Shown here: one piece after another, positions 23,849 through 36,800 of the stretch | How the letters are laid out: each line of letters starts with the position of its first letter | Numbering within the stretch: position 1 is the stretch's first letter | Assembly: GCA_015852425.1 (NCBI GenBank) | Contig: JAAAIG010000066.1 | Coordinates: 17,813-78,863, forward strand | DNA length: 61,051 nt | Origin: Gryganskiella cystojenkinii | Lineage: Eukaryota; Mortierellomycota; Mortierellomycetes; Mortierellales; Mortierellaceae | Direction of reading: 5' to 3' | The notes under the pieces: generated by a model | Databases searched by the model: none | What the model was told of the DNA's origin: nothing | Seen by the model: only the letters and a program-made list of their open reading frames with translations | Made by a program: the position numbers and the translations under genes

Positions 23849-26800
23849 ATGGCGACAGTCGACCTCGCGGAGACCCTTTCTTCCTTCCTTCCCTCAAGTC
23901 TATCCACGGATGGTCTCTACCACTCCTTGAAGCACGGAAGTCTCCAAAGGTATACAATACTTGACACACAGCAATGGCGTAGTGTGACCCACGCAGCAAA
24001 TGTTTGCCCAGGAACAAATCAATCGCTCACATTCCCCCGCTTTCAAAATCGGCATGTTTTTTTTAGGCCGATCGCATGGTCAAGTAAGAATGTGGCGATC
24101 GTGCCCTCCTGGGTGCCAGACAAGAAGACACCGGGTCTTATGAAGTAAGTACCCAGCAGTCTGCTTTGCCCGAGGATACGCCATGAAACCGATTCTCACT
24201 CTGTTTTTATCCTGCTTCTTTAGCCCCTCCTTGAGACTTTTGTCGTTGTTGATGAGTGCCGAAGGAAAGGCTCGATTGTGGGATACCAGTCTAGAGGATA
24301 TCTCGATCGTTCATGGACAAAGTCATATCACCCATGTCCTTTGGAACCATTCCGGCAACTACTTCACCTCTATGGATGAGAAAGGCAAGATTGTTATCTG
24401 GGCAAATAAGGTAACACTTTTGGTCAAAGCTTTGAGATCGAGCGCGAAATTCTATCAATTTTCTAACCTTTCACTTTTTTTTTTTTTTTGGCAACCTCGT
24501 GTAGCGATATCTCAATGCTTGGCTCCCAGTGTACATGATTGTCATCCACAACCCCGTTGTTTGTTGCGAATGGATCAATCCCGATCGGATGGTACGTGAA
24601 GAGCTGCACCGATCTTATAGCAGTTTTCGAGATTCAGCATTGGTGTTGATAGATACTGACCCTCTTCATTTTTTATATCGGGTTATGATATTCTCAGTAT
24701 ATCGCAAACAAATCGGATGGATCGACTCGATATGAACGAGAACGGACAGGGCGATCCAGGAACCCGTTGGCGTTGGTTGTTTTGACGAGCGACGGTCAGG
24801 TAAGCAGGACGTTGCCTCACACTGCATTGAGAGTCCTACGCCACGACGGTACTGGATGTCGATAAGAGACAGGATATAGTGAACTGTTTGCTAATGGATC
24901 TTTTCAATCACAAATCTAGCTCACGACACTCTTTAAGCCAGCCGGGCAGCTCTTCACGACGATCTCGACCCCATTGCCACGTCGGTCAACGAACGACGAC
25001 CTTACGTCCTCACGGATATCTCATGGATCAATGATAAGCGGCAGTAAGTTGTGGGAAAGACGCCTCATATTTCGCATCTGTATCTCTACGACGAAGATCT
25101 TTTTGAACTAAGACCACATTTTTTCTTATCTAGCTGACGGGATCTATTTGGCGACTCACGGAAGCCAAGCGTTACCCTCAACCATCAATTTATACCAGAT
25201 CGACCTTCGATTCTCACCAGAAGCCGTGTTTCGATGTGATCCTCTGGCAGTTCTTCATATTACCAACCCCTTGTCGGGACCAGGATCCATTGTCACACCA
25301 TCAATAGTACAACATCTGCAATTGCTCCCTCCAACTTCTGGACGGCCGTTGTCTGTTGCAGTGGCATTGGCTTCCAGGAATGGTAAGTGTATATTCGCCC
25401 TGCAACAATGTTCATATGATGTTTGTTCTCGACGTCGCAGCTCACATATGGCCTTTTATGGTGTTTTTTGTGTGCATAGAAACGTCACCTGGAGTAATGT
25501 CTTATAGGAGTCAACTGGCGGCTTGGGATGTGACTCCGAAACTCGTGGGCTTTCATCCTGCTTTTCAAGAACTATCGACGCGGAGGAATGATGCTATCTC
25601 AGGACAACCTTCTTTGGTATGGACTTTCTAATCATGTCTTGAACGCAGTGTCAAAAATCGGTCTGACCGCTTGTTAACCACGAGTATATCTTGTCTCCGT
25701 ATTTAGACTTTTGTGCTGTTGGGAGAGCGACTTTTCAACGACAAGTTTATTTCTGCGATGACTTTCGTCCCCAGGAGCAGGGAGTTGGTTCTTGGATTTT
25801 CGGACGGTAGTCTTGTCGGCGTTGAAAGGTATTTCAAATCGTGCATTTGGAAGTCGTGCCAGTGCGAAAGATGCTTGTAAACTACTAACATGCAGTTTTC
25901 ACCCTCTCATTACAGCCGATTTTCAGGTCTCGTGGATGCTACGTCAACTTGGCTGGATGGTTTCAGACGGGAAAAGGACGACTCTCCACTGACAGCACTA
26001 CATGCTTCGCCTAACGGATTGCACTTGCTCTGTACATCATTGGGTGGACAAATTTCTAGCATATCCACCTCAACAACATCAAGTAAGGTCATTGAATTTA
26101 ACCTCACTGCTTGTCACGTTTCACTGAAGTGTGTATTCTAACCCCCCTTATTTCTTGTATATAGAATTTGATATTGACGTTGAAGGCCTTGTCCAACAAG
26201 CCGTGGTCGCTGTTCTCAACGAAGTGGATTACTCTGATATTGTCTCTATTCTCGTCGCGTCGTCCAAGGATCCTATTAACGCTGGTATGTTTCTATCGGA
26301 TCTACTTCCAGAGACTGGACGTGGCCCTTGAGCCTCTGAGAGCTAAGTGAACATGGTTTTCTTTATTTTCACTTTAGATATTGCCGATCAATTTATGGAA
26401 GGAGTGCTGAAGAGCTACGATTCAATCAGTGGAGCGGAAGACACGGACTCACTGGAATCATTCTTGCCAAGAGCCAGTGTCTTGCGTCGACTGCTGGCCC
26501 TTCAACTGGTTCTGTTCCAGGCTTTACCCGGCAAGCTTGTTCAGTATCGGGCTGTCTATGCCTTTATGCACCTACAATCGATCGGCGAGGTGTTTTCGGG
26601 ATGCTGTACATCAGATCCAGTCCTTCTCGCCGAGCATTTGGACCCAAATTCGACTATTGAGGCAGGACAGAAGCAACTCTCGTTCGATGCTGATTCGCTG
26701 TGGTCGCTCCTTCCGCTCTGTGGTTGGACCCTGGATTTCTGCATTGTCCTCTTCCGCGAGCTGGCCGTGTTCTTGAACATGAAGACCGCAGCCTGCCCGA

Positions 26801-28727
26801 ATCCAGGATCACCGTCATCAGATCAGCAAAATGTTCCAGATGGTCAAAGTCCAAGCTCATCGACGACTGCAACGCCTAAACCAAGTCTCCTGTGCTTCTT
26901 GCATCACAGTCGTGCTCGAAAGACGTTGCGCTCCGTTCTCGTTGTCATGGAACAGTATTACCAATACGTCCGCAATCGTGAGCAGCTCTACCATCGTGTC
27001 TATCAACTACAAGCAGCCGTCGAAGGCTCAGACGAGACTGGGATCAACTCGATGAGTGTCACGGAAGCGATTGCGATGAAGGAGATTCAAATCACTCAAC
27101 TAACTAAAATCGTGGATTCGACCTTCACAAGATGCCCAGTGAAGATTGGCGTTGTCAAGTCCATGCTGAAAGATCTTAACAGTATTCCAAACCATGTCAA
27201 TTTGCAAGCGGGCGGAGGCACTATTGGCAATGGGACCGCCGGTGTTCTCGACAAGTCTCCAATGGATCATGGCGTCTTTATCAAGGGCATCATCCCAGGC
27301 CTAACGACCAGGTCTGCCGCACAAGTGAAGACAGACCTGAGGATGATCACTCGGAGGTACCCGACCTTGTGGGACATGAACCGACTCATGTTCGCGACGC
27401 TTCATTGGCTCGATCTTGAGCCGATGAATTCTTTGACGAGCACGCGAGGTCCAGGACAAAGAGCTTCGGCAATGCACCCCGTCCGTTGCCGTATCGATCC
27501 AGTCCAGGCACTGAAACCTCGTGCGCCGCCCATGTTGGCGAATCGACAGTCTGTGGTCACAGGTCTTCAACATCACCCTTCGAACATGAGCGTAACCTCC
27601 GTAGGATCCCGAGGATCAATCAGCAGTGCCTCGGGTAGGATTGGCTTTGGCGGTAGAATATTTACAGAGTCACCAGGCGAATTAACTTTGGCACAGCAGG
27701 CGAATCAACAGCTTCGGATACAGTCTTTCGGGGATTCATCGTCGACTATGGCGACGTCTGGTTCTATCTCTCATGTTGGCTCTTTTGATTCGAGCAACTC
27801 TTCCTTTGCTACTACTACCTCATCTCTCTGGGGACTGGTGAACGATGAGAGTAAGCAGCAAAGTTCAAGGGAGGAGAAATCAGACTTCAATGACCAAGAC
27901 TCGTTCAGACCAGCCTGGCAGAGCTGGAGCGATCATACGGCAGGACTCAGAAATTATCGGTCACGTTTGAACGACCAGCTGAAGGGCGAGAGTGGAGCCG
28001 AAATGGTTCCAGATGATGATGAACAGGCCGATGAGGAGATGGAAGACGAGGACGAAGAGATGTTGGAGTCGGATGAGGAGATGCACGGAAGTTCAGTGGG
28101 TGGATCGCGGAGGAATAGTAAAGTGTCGGGTGTGCCGTCGAATGCGCAGTGGCTTCTGCAGGAATCCAAGTCGATCTCGAGAAGGACAAGGTCCGAGTGG
28201 ACGGTCCTTCCGGTGCTCAGCGATGAATGTTCGATCAATGGACTGGAGAGGAGCGACCTGCCGAGGGGACGACTAGCTATGTTGGGACTGAGCGGTCATT
28301 TCGCTCCTGCAGACCTCAGATTGACTGATTTCCAAACCTACTCGCAGTCTGAGATCGAGGCACAAGTCCGGAAGCGGCGCTATGGCAATGATCCGATCCG
28401 CAAAGTCAAGAAGTTCAGGGCTATGGGCAATGGACGACAGTGCATCAGGTAAATCTTGAATGCAAAGAGGGTGCACAATCTTGCACATAATTACAGAGAG
28501 GAAAGTTCTAAAATATTGATTTTTTTCTTCTTTTTTCCATTCATAGATGCCTCCAAACCTCTACGACCAACAGCGGAGTAACCAAACCTGGAAGCCAACA
28601 ACAGCGACGATCTGCCACTGGTCAAATACTTCCAGGAACAGGAGTTCCGGATGTGACCTCTGCAACACTGTGGTACCATAACTATGACCGAGCTTGTATT
28701 TGTGGAGGCATGTGGCTCGAGCTGTAG
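23849..28727 (+). CDS. MED16: Mediator complex subunit 16
   Basis: Tail-module subunit of Mediator, the bridge between gene-specific activators and RNA polymerase II; yeast homologue Sin4. Thirteen exons: 23849-23949, 24067-24144, 24224-24410, 24505-24591, 24698-24799, 24920-25043, 25134-25382, 25480-25616, 25707-25828, 25916-26082, 26165-26284, 26378-28448 and 28547-28727. All join in phase to 3726 nt, 1241 residues. The N-terminal half is WD40-like: ITHVLWNHSGNYFTSMDEKG, VVCCEWINPDRM, FISAMTFVPRSRELVLGFSD. The large twelfth exon carries the helical part and a Ser-rich and acidic linker. The end holds RCLQTST and YDRACICGGMWLEL, the Cys-rich signature of the MED16 C-terminus. Its 12 introns are the most of any gene here. 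Confidence 0.88.
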
Positions 28728-28883
28728 CGATCCGAATAAAACGAGCATCTAGAAACGTTGACCGAATTGTTAGTGACTGCCTTTTTCTCGGAGAAAAATG
28801 AACAGAGTGGGGCAGTGATCCATTTATTCATTTCGTTTTCTCTTTCACTCCACCCACTCAAATTACATCACATCAACATCAAC

Positions 28884-29929
28884 ATGAGCTTCCTCCGCAC
28901 CGCTACCTTGGTACGAGCACGATGGTGGACTCGCACAAGACTTGACATGGACTGAACATGCGTCAATGACTCTGACATGACCTTTGTCTAGTCTAATGAA
29001 TACAAAATGCTCAGCTATTGTTGTTTGTGCCAGGAACAGATCAACTTAGCCTTTGGACTTCTTTCCTCTGACTACAATAGGCCATTCGCCCCAGCAGCCA
29101 CTTCTTCACCCGTCGCTCAGCCCTCCCCGCTACCAGTTTCGCGGTCCGTTACATCTCTGACTCTGCCAAGAAGACCATTGAGGATGTAAGATTAATTAGA
29201 TTTTGGTGTGCAGTTGATTTCGAATCATGCTCATACAAATGAACCATAAATATTTGCGGGACTGAACCGTGTCTGTCCGAGTGGTTTTGTGCTACCGCCG
29301 ACCTTTGCTGACTTCAATACATATTCTTTTTCTTTTGAACAAACTCCTATAGGCCATTCACAACAACAAGCTCGTTGTCTTCATGAAGGGAACCCCCGAT
29401 GCCCCCATGGTATGGACATTACTTTTTTGTTGTTTGTATCGAGAATCTCCCATGTGGGTTTTATCACACATTCTAGGATCGAAACTGGGGGAACTGACCA
29501 AACACCTCTTTTCCCTTCTTTTTTCATGTCTCATTAGTGCGGATTCTCTCGCGCTGTCATGCAGATCTTGACCGTTCAGGGTGTTGATATGCAGAACTCG
29601 CTCAAGAGCTTCAACATCTTGGCGGATGAAGAGCTTCGCAGCGGAATCAAGGAGTTTTCGTAAGAGCCACTTGATATCATTGTCTGCGAGGGCTCACCCG
29701 GTTGTATAGAAAAACAACCACCCCTTGAATCTGACATATTTTTTTTTTACATTTTATTTCCGTTCGTTTTTCTAGTTCCTGGCCTACCATCCCCCAGGTC
29801 TACATCAACGGCGAATTCGTTGGAGGATGCGACATCATGGTCAACATGCATCAGTCTGGAGAACTCGAGGAGCTCTTGCTCAAGGAGAAGCTGATCGAGC
29901 CCGAGGTTGAGGAGAACCCTAGAGCATAA
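28884..29929 (+). CDS. GRX5: Mitochondrial monothiol glutaredoxin (CGFS type)
   Basis: Carrier of [2Fe-2S] clusters between the mitochondrial scaffold and target proteins. Five exons: 28884-28910 (only 9 codons), 29081-29185, 29353-29409, 29538-29659 and 29776-29929, 154 residues. The start [21 protein letters not shown] is Arg-rich with no acidic residues, a good mitochondrial presequence. The domain runs from [30 protein letters not shown] (CGFS at 64-67) through [20 protein letters not shown] to [11 protein letters not shown], all typical of Grx5. Cys at the active site and the GGCD glutathione-binding turn are present. It sits about 155 bases after the MED16 stop, same strand, so its promoter must be short. 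Confidence 0.94.
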
Positions 29930-32900
29930 AGAGGACAACATGACTTGTACAAGTAGAAAAAACCATAAAGTTAACCGCGACCTCCATGCACATATGATCT
30001 GGAGTGAATGATATTAAACAGCATAGAAACAAACACGGAGAAATTTTGGTGGCGTTTTTAGACGAACGGGACATGCCTTACCAAGCCTTCTACGACTAAC
30101 TGGAGTTGATTACGACCCTCAAGGAATGTCCTTGGTTCCTAAAAAAAATAGTTTGGTCCGCTACATTGAAGAATGGACCCCAGTACATTCGACAAGTTTT
30201 CAGAGACTTGATCCTTCACTTCCGCGTTTGCAAAAAACGTAAAAAGGATCTCACTAATAGCGGAATGCGACGCGAACATCACAACAATTATCGGTGATAT
30301 CCTTTCGATCCATTTTTTTTTAAAAAAAACCAAAAATAACCCCCCGGTCAACGTCTAGTCGCATTCTTACTAAACGGCCTGGGATCATACGGCGCCAGTT
30401 GCCTTCGGATCACTGTCAGAAATATTCAACTTCAAGCGGTCCTTACTGTTCTCCCGCTGTAAGTTTTTTTTTTTTTAAAACTTTTAGATAAAGTGGGGCG
30501 CGGAAGGATCAGTAACAGACCGACTGGCGACTACATGAAAAAGGGAAAGAGGCAAATCGTCATATCCGATCTCATCTCTCATCTATCAATCTTCCATTGT
30601 TCGATTTTTCAAGTTTGGATAGAAAGGAAGAATAAATTTCCTCTGCTCGACCTACCCTCTTCCCCGACCGCCTATGTTCCTTACACTTTTATTTTGTTCC
30701 TTCCAGTCAGTCGTCCTAACTCGGACTCTCCTTCTCAGTGTTAACTTCCAAAGAAACTCCGCGTTGTTCGTCGTATAGTGCCATCGACTAGCAAACCTAG
30801 GAATACTAATCAGGTTTTTATCGTAAGTGAAAAATGACTATCCTCCAGGTTCCGTGCGCAATGGGAGTGGATATCTAAAAAACCAAGAAAGCAAGGGGGC
30901 GGGGTTGCGGGGTTGAGAAGGAGGAGTAGAAGAGATTACGTAAAAGGACGGGCACTGATCGTCAGGGAAGACTCATATTCTACTCGGGATTTTGCCCTCA
31001 TTTCGTATCGACACTGTCCTCCCCTAATCTTCTTGTACCTTTTACTTGCAAGACCAAATTCTGGGGATGGAGCGCATAATAGGAATACCGAAGGTGTCGT
31101 TGGAACGCGTCAATATCGTGATGGCCAATGAAACGCGGGGGGTCGTGCTAGATTATTCTGCACCTTGGAACCACAACACAAAAACCAACGCGATCTTTTC
31201 GATCGAAGGGCCTCGACTGTGGTTTTTTTTCTGTGGATGATCGTAAAGAGCGAGCAACTGGCAGTCTAGACTAAGGTTGCAATACAAAAAAATAGCAAAA
31301 AGTTACGCGGGACAAAAAAAAAACGTTGGTCTGCTGTTGTGTTCAATCAGTCCAGTGTCGTTTTGATCTCTGCGCACTGTGCAAAAGGGAGAGAGAAACA
31401 GAGGGTTGATGACCTTCTGTTGGAAAAGAGTCGGACCTGCAGGAAATCGTTCGAATGTGGTTTTTTCTTTGTTGACGAACTCCATGCATGCATCCCCCTT
31501 TTGCCATCCCCCCCCCAAAAAGGTCGATGACTTGATGAGCCCTGAAGTCCCTGTATTCCGACAGAAAACCCCTCCTTCCCTCCCTCTCTCCCTCTCGTTC
31601 TTTTGTTCACTGGTCAACTTCTTGGGCCCAAAAAAAAGAAAGAAACCCAATGTACTTCGTCGTCATCGAGCATCTTGGGCCTTTTTTTTTTTGTAAGCAC
31701 CAACATTTCCTCTCTCCATTTCTCGTTGTCTTTGCTTGTTTTATTTCTTCCTTTCTCCTTTATGCATCATGTTGTGTTGCTTTTTCTGATTGTCGTGGCG
31801 GACAAGCGAAGCAGTAAGGGAATGTTTCTACCTCTCTTTTGCTTGGATTGCAGATTCATGCCAGGGTTTTGTGAGGATCAGCAGTGCTTCGCTTTAAAAA
31901 AAAATGCGACATTTTTTTCTACCGAGCCCCCTTGACCGAAGTTGTCCCGTTCCCTGTCTCTGAGGGGGGACACTGTCAGCATCCGAGTTAGTGGACGAGG
32001 GTATGGAGGTGATCACGAATTGTGTATGTAAAATCAAAACTGTCTCTACAATTCAAAATGAATGGTGTAGAGTTGTTATTGGACAAGACTCTTTAATTCT
32101 GTGTTGTGCCTTTCTGTGTTCAGCACTATTTTGTTCTTCGACAACCACCCCCTTTCCTCGTGCAACACCGGATCATAAACCTCTCTTCATATTTTCCTTG
32201 CCAGTCGGCTTTGCTCTCTTTTGTCTCTTTTCTTTTTCAACTCTTGGTAAGTCACCGGAGAGATCAGTGAACTTAACAACGGGTGTTCATTTTAACGCGT
32301 CTTCCTTTTTTCAAATTATCCATCAATTGAGATGAGGGAAGGAAGAGGTGAAGATGCGAAGGTGTGTCCAGGTGGTACTTTTAGATGACACAACTTTCGA
32401 TACTTGAGGAGGTGAATGATCAAAAGAAGAGAAAAAATCAACGAGGACGACGATCACACATGCCAACTTTTGGGCATGGTCTTGCCATGCAATGCAAGCG
32501 CACAAACCTTTACCTGCAGTGCATTGACAACTTGTGTTTTTTTTACTTTCGCACGATTGAATCCCATGGTTCATACTTCTATCTTCAGTTCTGTTATTGC
32601 CGGTGTTTTGCCCGTGGAGAGAGGGAAGGGGAAAGAGAGTTGGTATTTGTCGTATTCATCCCTTTCTCTCGTCTCCTTGGATCCAAGACTTTATTGTTCA
32701 TTTGCAAAAAAAAAAAAAACGAGAGCTATACAAGAATAGACAATCCATGAAAGGCATAACCGCCACCGTTTTTCTCTCGTTTTTGTATCTTACTTTCTCA
32801 CTTTTTCTCTCGTTCACCCTCACTCCTGAACTTCTCTTTCTTTTTTGTTCTTTTGTTGGGTCAAACGCCTTGACATCAAGAAAAGTACTCTACGTTTGTT

Positions 32901-33246
32901 CCATTTCCTTCTTCATCCATCTCCTACGAACTCTTTCTCTGCAAGCACGGACACGCAATTTGTACAGAAAAAAAACATATATTACTTCTTCAGCAGTAGA
33001 ATTTTCTTCACTGGGGTGACAACTTCCTAACTGTTTTTATTCACTTTTTGTCATACCCTTCGGTATAGATCATCGTGCAAGAGGAAAACTCTTGCATCTC
33101 CCTGCCTCATCGCGTCGTCTTCCGTTTTTTTCCTTTTTTTTCTTCATATAGTCTTCCTCGCTCTCAAGCAATTGTCCGATAGCATCATTTTCCCTTTTTT
33201 GTCTTTCTTTTCTCCTCGCGATACATCCACCTCGGAGAAAAAAAAA
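29930..33246. other. Long intergenic region upstream of the MYB gene
   Basis: About 3.3 kb. It has several short ORFs, poly-A and poly-T runs and a C/T-rich stretch from about 32760 to 33230 that should be the MYB leader. No gene, RNA gene or transposon end could be supported. Long upstream regions are common for regulators. Confidence 0.45.
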
Positions 33247-33604
33247 ATGAATCCGATCACATCCCTAAGCTTGATTCCTGAGCATATCCGTCGATTATCT
33301 TTAGATCAACCTCCTCAGATGCAACATCGACGTCCATACAATCATCTCCAACAACAACTCCAACAACAACTCCAAGAACGAAGGGGAAGCTATCACAACG
33401 ATGACACCTTTGCCTTCCAACGGAAGCAAATGCAGCAGCAACAACAAAATCAGCAAATTCAAGCACAGCACACGCGACACATCCAACCTCATGGCCCACA
33501 ACAACAACACCAAACCGAACAATACCAATCACAACCTCACCCACAACAGCTTCTTACTCAACACCAACCCCAGTATCGACTGCCACCGAGTGAACGAAAC
33601 CTCG

Positions 33605-33650
<46 letters not shown>

Positions 33651-33770
33651 GCAGCAGCAGCTGCTGCTGCAACTGCAGCGACAGTGGCAAGAGGGAGGAA
33701 GTGAACACGATCTCGGCGCCCATCCTGGAATATCATCATACATGCAGCATGCACAGAGCATTGACCACAG

Positions 33771-33808
<38 letters not shown>

Positions 33809-36800
33809 CTACCATCATCGGTAACAACAGTAGCAACGGCAGTGCACTCTCTCCCTTCCTTGAAGGTCACGGCGACAGCTCGACCAGCGAAAGTCAAGTG
33901 AGCAGTAACGGCAGCAGCCGAAGAAGCAGCAGCAGTAGCAACAGCAGTGCCGACATTGTTCCCTCTCCCTCACTGACCAATGTTGGTGACGACACGACAA
34001 TTCTTCATCTTCAACCGTGTCTTCATCAACAACAACTGCGAGATGGCCTGATGATCCCACCACTTATCCAACAACAACAGCAGCAGCAGCAGCAACGACA
34101 TCAACAACAACGACTGCCCGATTTCGATACAGATTTTACCGAATTGAGAAGAGATCCACAAATGCGTCAACAACAACAGGCGCGACACAACCACTCTCAA
34201 CAATATCAACACAACAACACCGTGCAGCGACCCCTGCAGCAGCAACATTATCAACAGCAGCATGTACAACAACACCCGAATTCTCCCTCGTTACCTCCAC
34301 CACCCGCATGCGCTTTCCATCCTCAGATTCCTCATCACCGCAAACAGGGGTCAATCTCTGTTCTCAGCGCCTACAACAGTCGTACCAATGGCGGCAAGGT
34401 TATCCGGTCTCATGCACACTCCTTGAGTCATTCTCATCTCCAGGTATCACCATACCATCACCCTCCCGCTCATCGACACCTACAGCTTTTGAGTCATCAC
34501 TCGCAACAACAACAACAACAACAACAGCAACAACAACAACAAAATATTGGGTATGCATCCTTCTCGGCCTTTGATCATAGGCAGCAACTGCAGGAACAAC
34601 AACAGTGTGGGCTCATTATAGACAACGCGTATTCTCCGATGGACATGAACATGGACTCGGACGGTTCATCGGATGTGGAATCCGGAGATGAAGGTGGAGG
34701 ACTGAAATGGACGCGACATGAGGTAAAACAAAAAAAGAGCTTTCTATTACTCTATGAATTTTCTTCAGAGAGTGGTATGAATCTTTTAGCATCAGTTATT
34801 ATTCTCTGTGTTTTGGTTTTGTTCAACAGGCGCACAAGCAACCCCCCCTCCTCTCTTGTGATCCTCTTTTCCTTAGGCGGCGTGGCAATGCTGTTCTTCT
34901 CCACCCCTCTCTCTTTTCTCTCCCCTTGTTTTTATCATAACTTGCGCTCAGGCACCCACTCTCTCGAAGCGGAGAGAAGTGACAGAGAAACCGGTGGTCA
35001 AAAATCCGACTGTTGTCAAAAAGAGAACCTCCAAACCATGCGACGGTCCGGTGGTTGATGGAGCCATCAAGTGGTTTTTATTTGTTTTTGTACGTATCCT
35101 GTTTGTCCATAGTCAAACTGTTGAGCTGTTGTTAAACAAGGGTAAACGTTTGGGAAGACTGAGAACCGATTTTGTTGTTGTGTGGTCAATAAGCGATTGT
35201 TTTTTTATTGGATTCTTTGTGTTCGCGTTATTTCAGGGATGCAGAGAATGGAGGAAAGGAGTGGATTCTTGGTCTTTTGAGATGACGATGAGGAAGAGGG
35301 GCAAAAAAAACACAAGCTGAAGTTAAGAGCGCGCTCTTGACAACCCCTTCCCTTCGTTCTTTCCCTCCCCTCCGTCTCCTCCGCCCTCAGCTCTCTGTAA
35401 TGCTGAATCAGGGACCAAGGGACAAAAAAAAGACAGAGGGTACGGCCAGAGTGGAATGCTCGTTCGTTATCCCCTTTTTTTGCAGTTTTGTTGTCGAGTT
35501 GTTTCCTTCAGCTGCAACTGCTGTGGTGCGGAACAAAGGAAAGAGTGGCAGAAGAGATCGGTTCTTGACCCCCTGAAATCGATATTGCTGTTCTGTTTCT
35601 TGTCTTTTTTTCGTGCCGTTTGTGTTGTGGCCATTGCGCCCTTTGGGTCCAGTATTGCGGATTCTCTCTCTAAGGAAGGCATGGTGACCATGTTCGATCC
35701 TCGCTGACTCCTTCCCCTTTCTTTTTTTTTTTTATTCCCCTCTTTTCTCAAACGAACTCCTCTTTCTCTCTCTTTTTTTTCTTTCCCTTCTCATTTCGAA
35801 TTCTTCCGTCCTTCTTGCTTCTCTTTCCTAACAATTCCTTTTGCCCTGCCTCAATCACCTTTCATATCCTTTTCTTTACTTTGTTATTTTTTCCTTTTTG
35901 TCTGCATTCTTTCCATTCCCAACGTCTTTTTTTTGTTCTTTTCTTTTCCTCTTCTATAGCCTTTCCTTGGACTTTACTCCTGCATTGCTTGCTTGAACCA
36001 TATCTTTTCCAATTCTTTCATTGAACAACCACGTTTTCTTTTTGTCACTACTCTTGCAACGGACAACCAAGTCAACACTGCTCCTGTTCCTTCATTTCAT
36101 TTTTGACTCCCTGTTTGTGTTCTGCTCACCATTGCTCAGCAAAGTAGACAGCTCGCTATATCATTTATTGGATTTTACGCTTCTCTCTTGTGATTGTCAT
36201 TGCTGTGCTCAACCTCAAAACAACCTTGTCCACGACACACGCACACGTTTGTCCAAAAGCGCCTAACGGTTTTTTCAGAGAGTAAATGCTTTTCTCAGTC
36301 CCTTTCCCATCCCTCCCTGCCACACCCAGCCCTTTCACGCATGTGGCTCGCCTTTTTTGCCCAGGCCCTTTTTTATCTTTCGTAGTAACGGGCGCATGCA
36401 CTTAAACCCTTTTTGTGATTTATTTTTCATCCCCTACCCACCCCTCATTGAAGCGGTCAGTTATGAAGGTGGCTCTGACCATGTCCTCACCCACGACCCC
36501 TTTGCCATTGCTCAACAGCCAACCCTGTCAGCCACCTTTTTTTTTTGCTCTCATCCCTCCTTTTTTTGGTCCGTTCGCGGCAGACTTCCATTCCACTCCA
36601 CGCGCAGCAATCGACAACCATCTAACGCTGTCTCACCCACTTTTTTCTTTCCTCTTTCTTTTTTTATCTGCCTACCTTGCAACCGTCAACCACTACCATC
36701 TTTGCTTCAACTTTTGCTCTCTACCCCTATCTCCACCCTTTATTTCATCCGTCCTTGCACCAATTCGCTCTCCTTCAACGATTTTGTCTCTTCCCACACT

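Noticed and set aside
29930..33246. Search for a transposon or RNA gene in the 3.3-kb gap
   Set aside because: No terminal repeats, target duplications, reverse transcriptase motifs or tRNA boxes could be seen.
33401..34574. Long ORFs in other frames over the CAA/AAC runs
   Set aside because: Triplet repeats leave all frames open (poly-Asn, poly-Thr, poly-Leu); only the frame that leads into KWTRHE is supported.
35641..35710. Possible tRNA B-box (GTTCGATCC near 35693)
   Set aside because: No A-box at the right distance and the ends do not pair into an acceptor stem.
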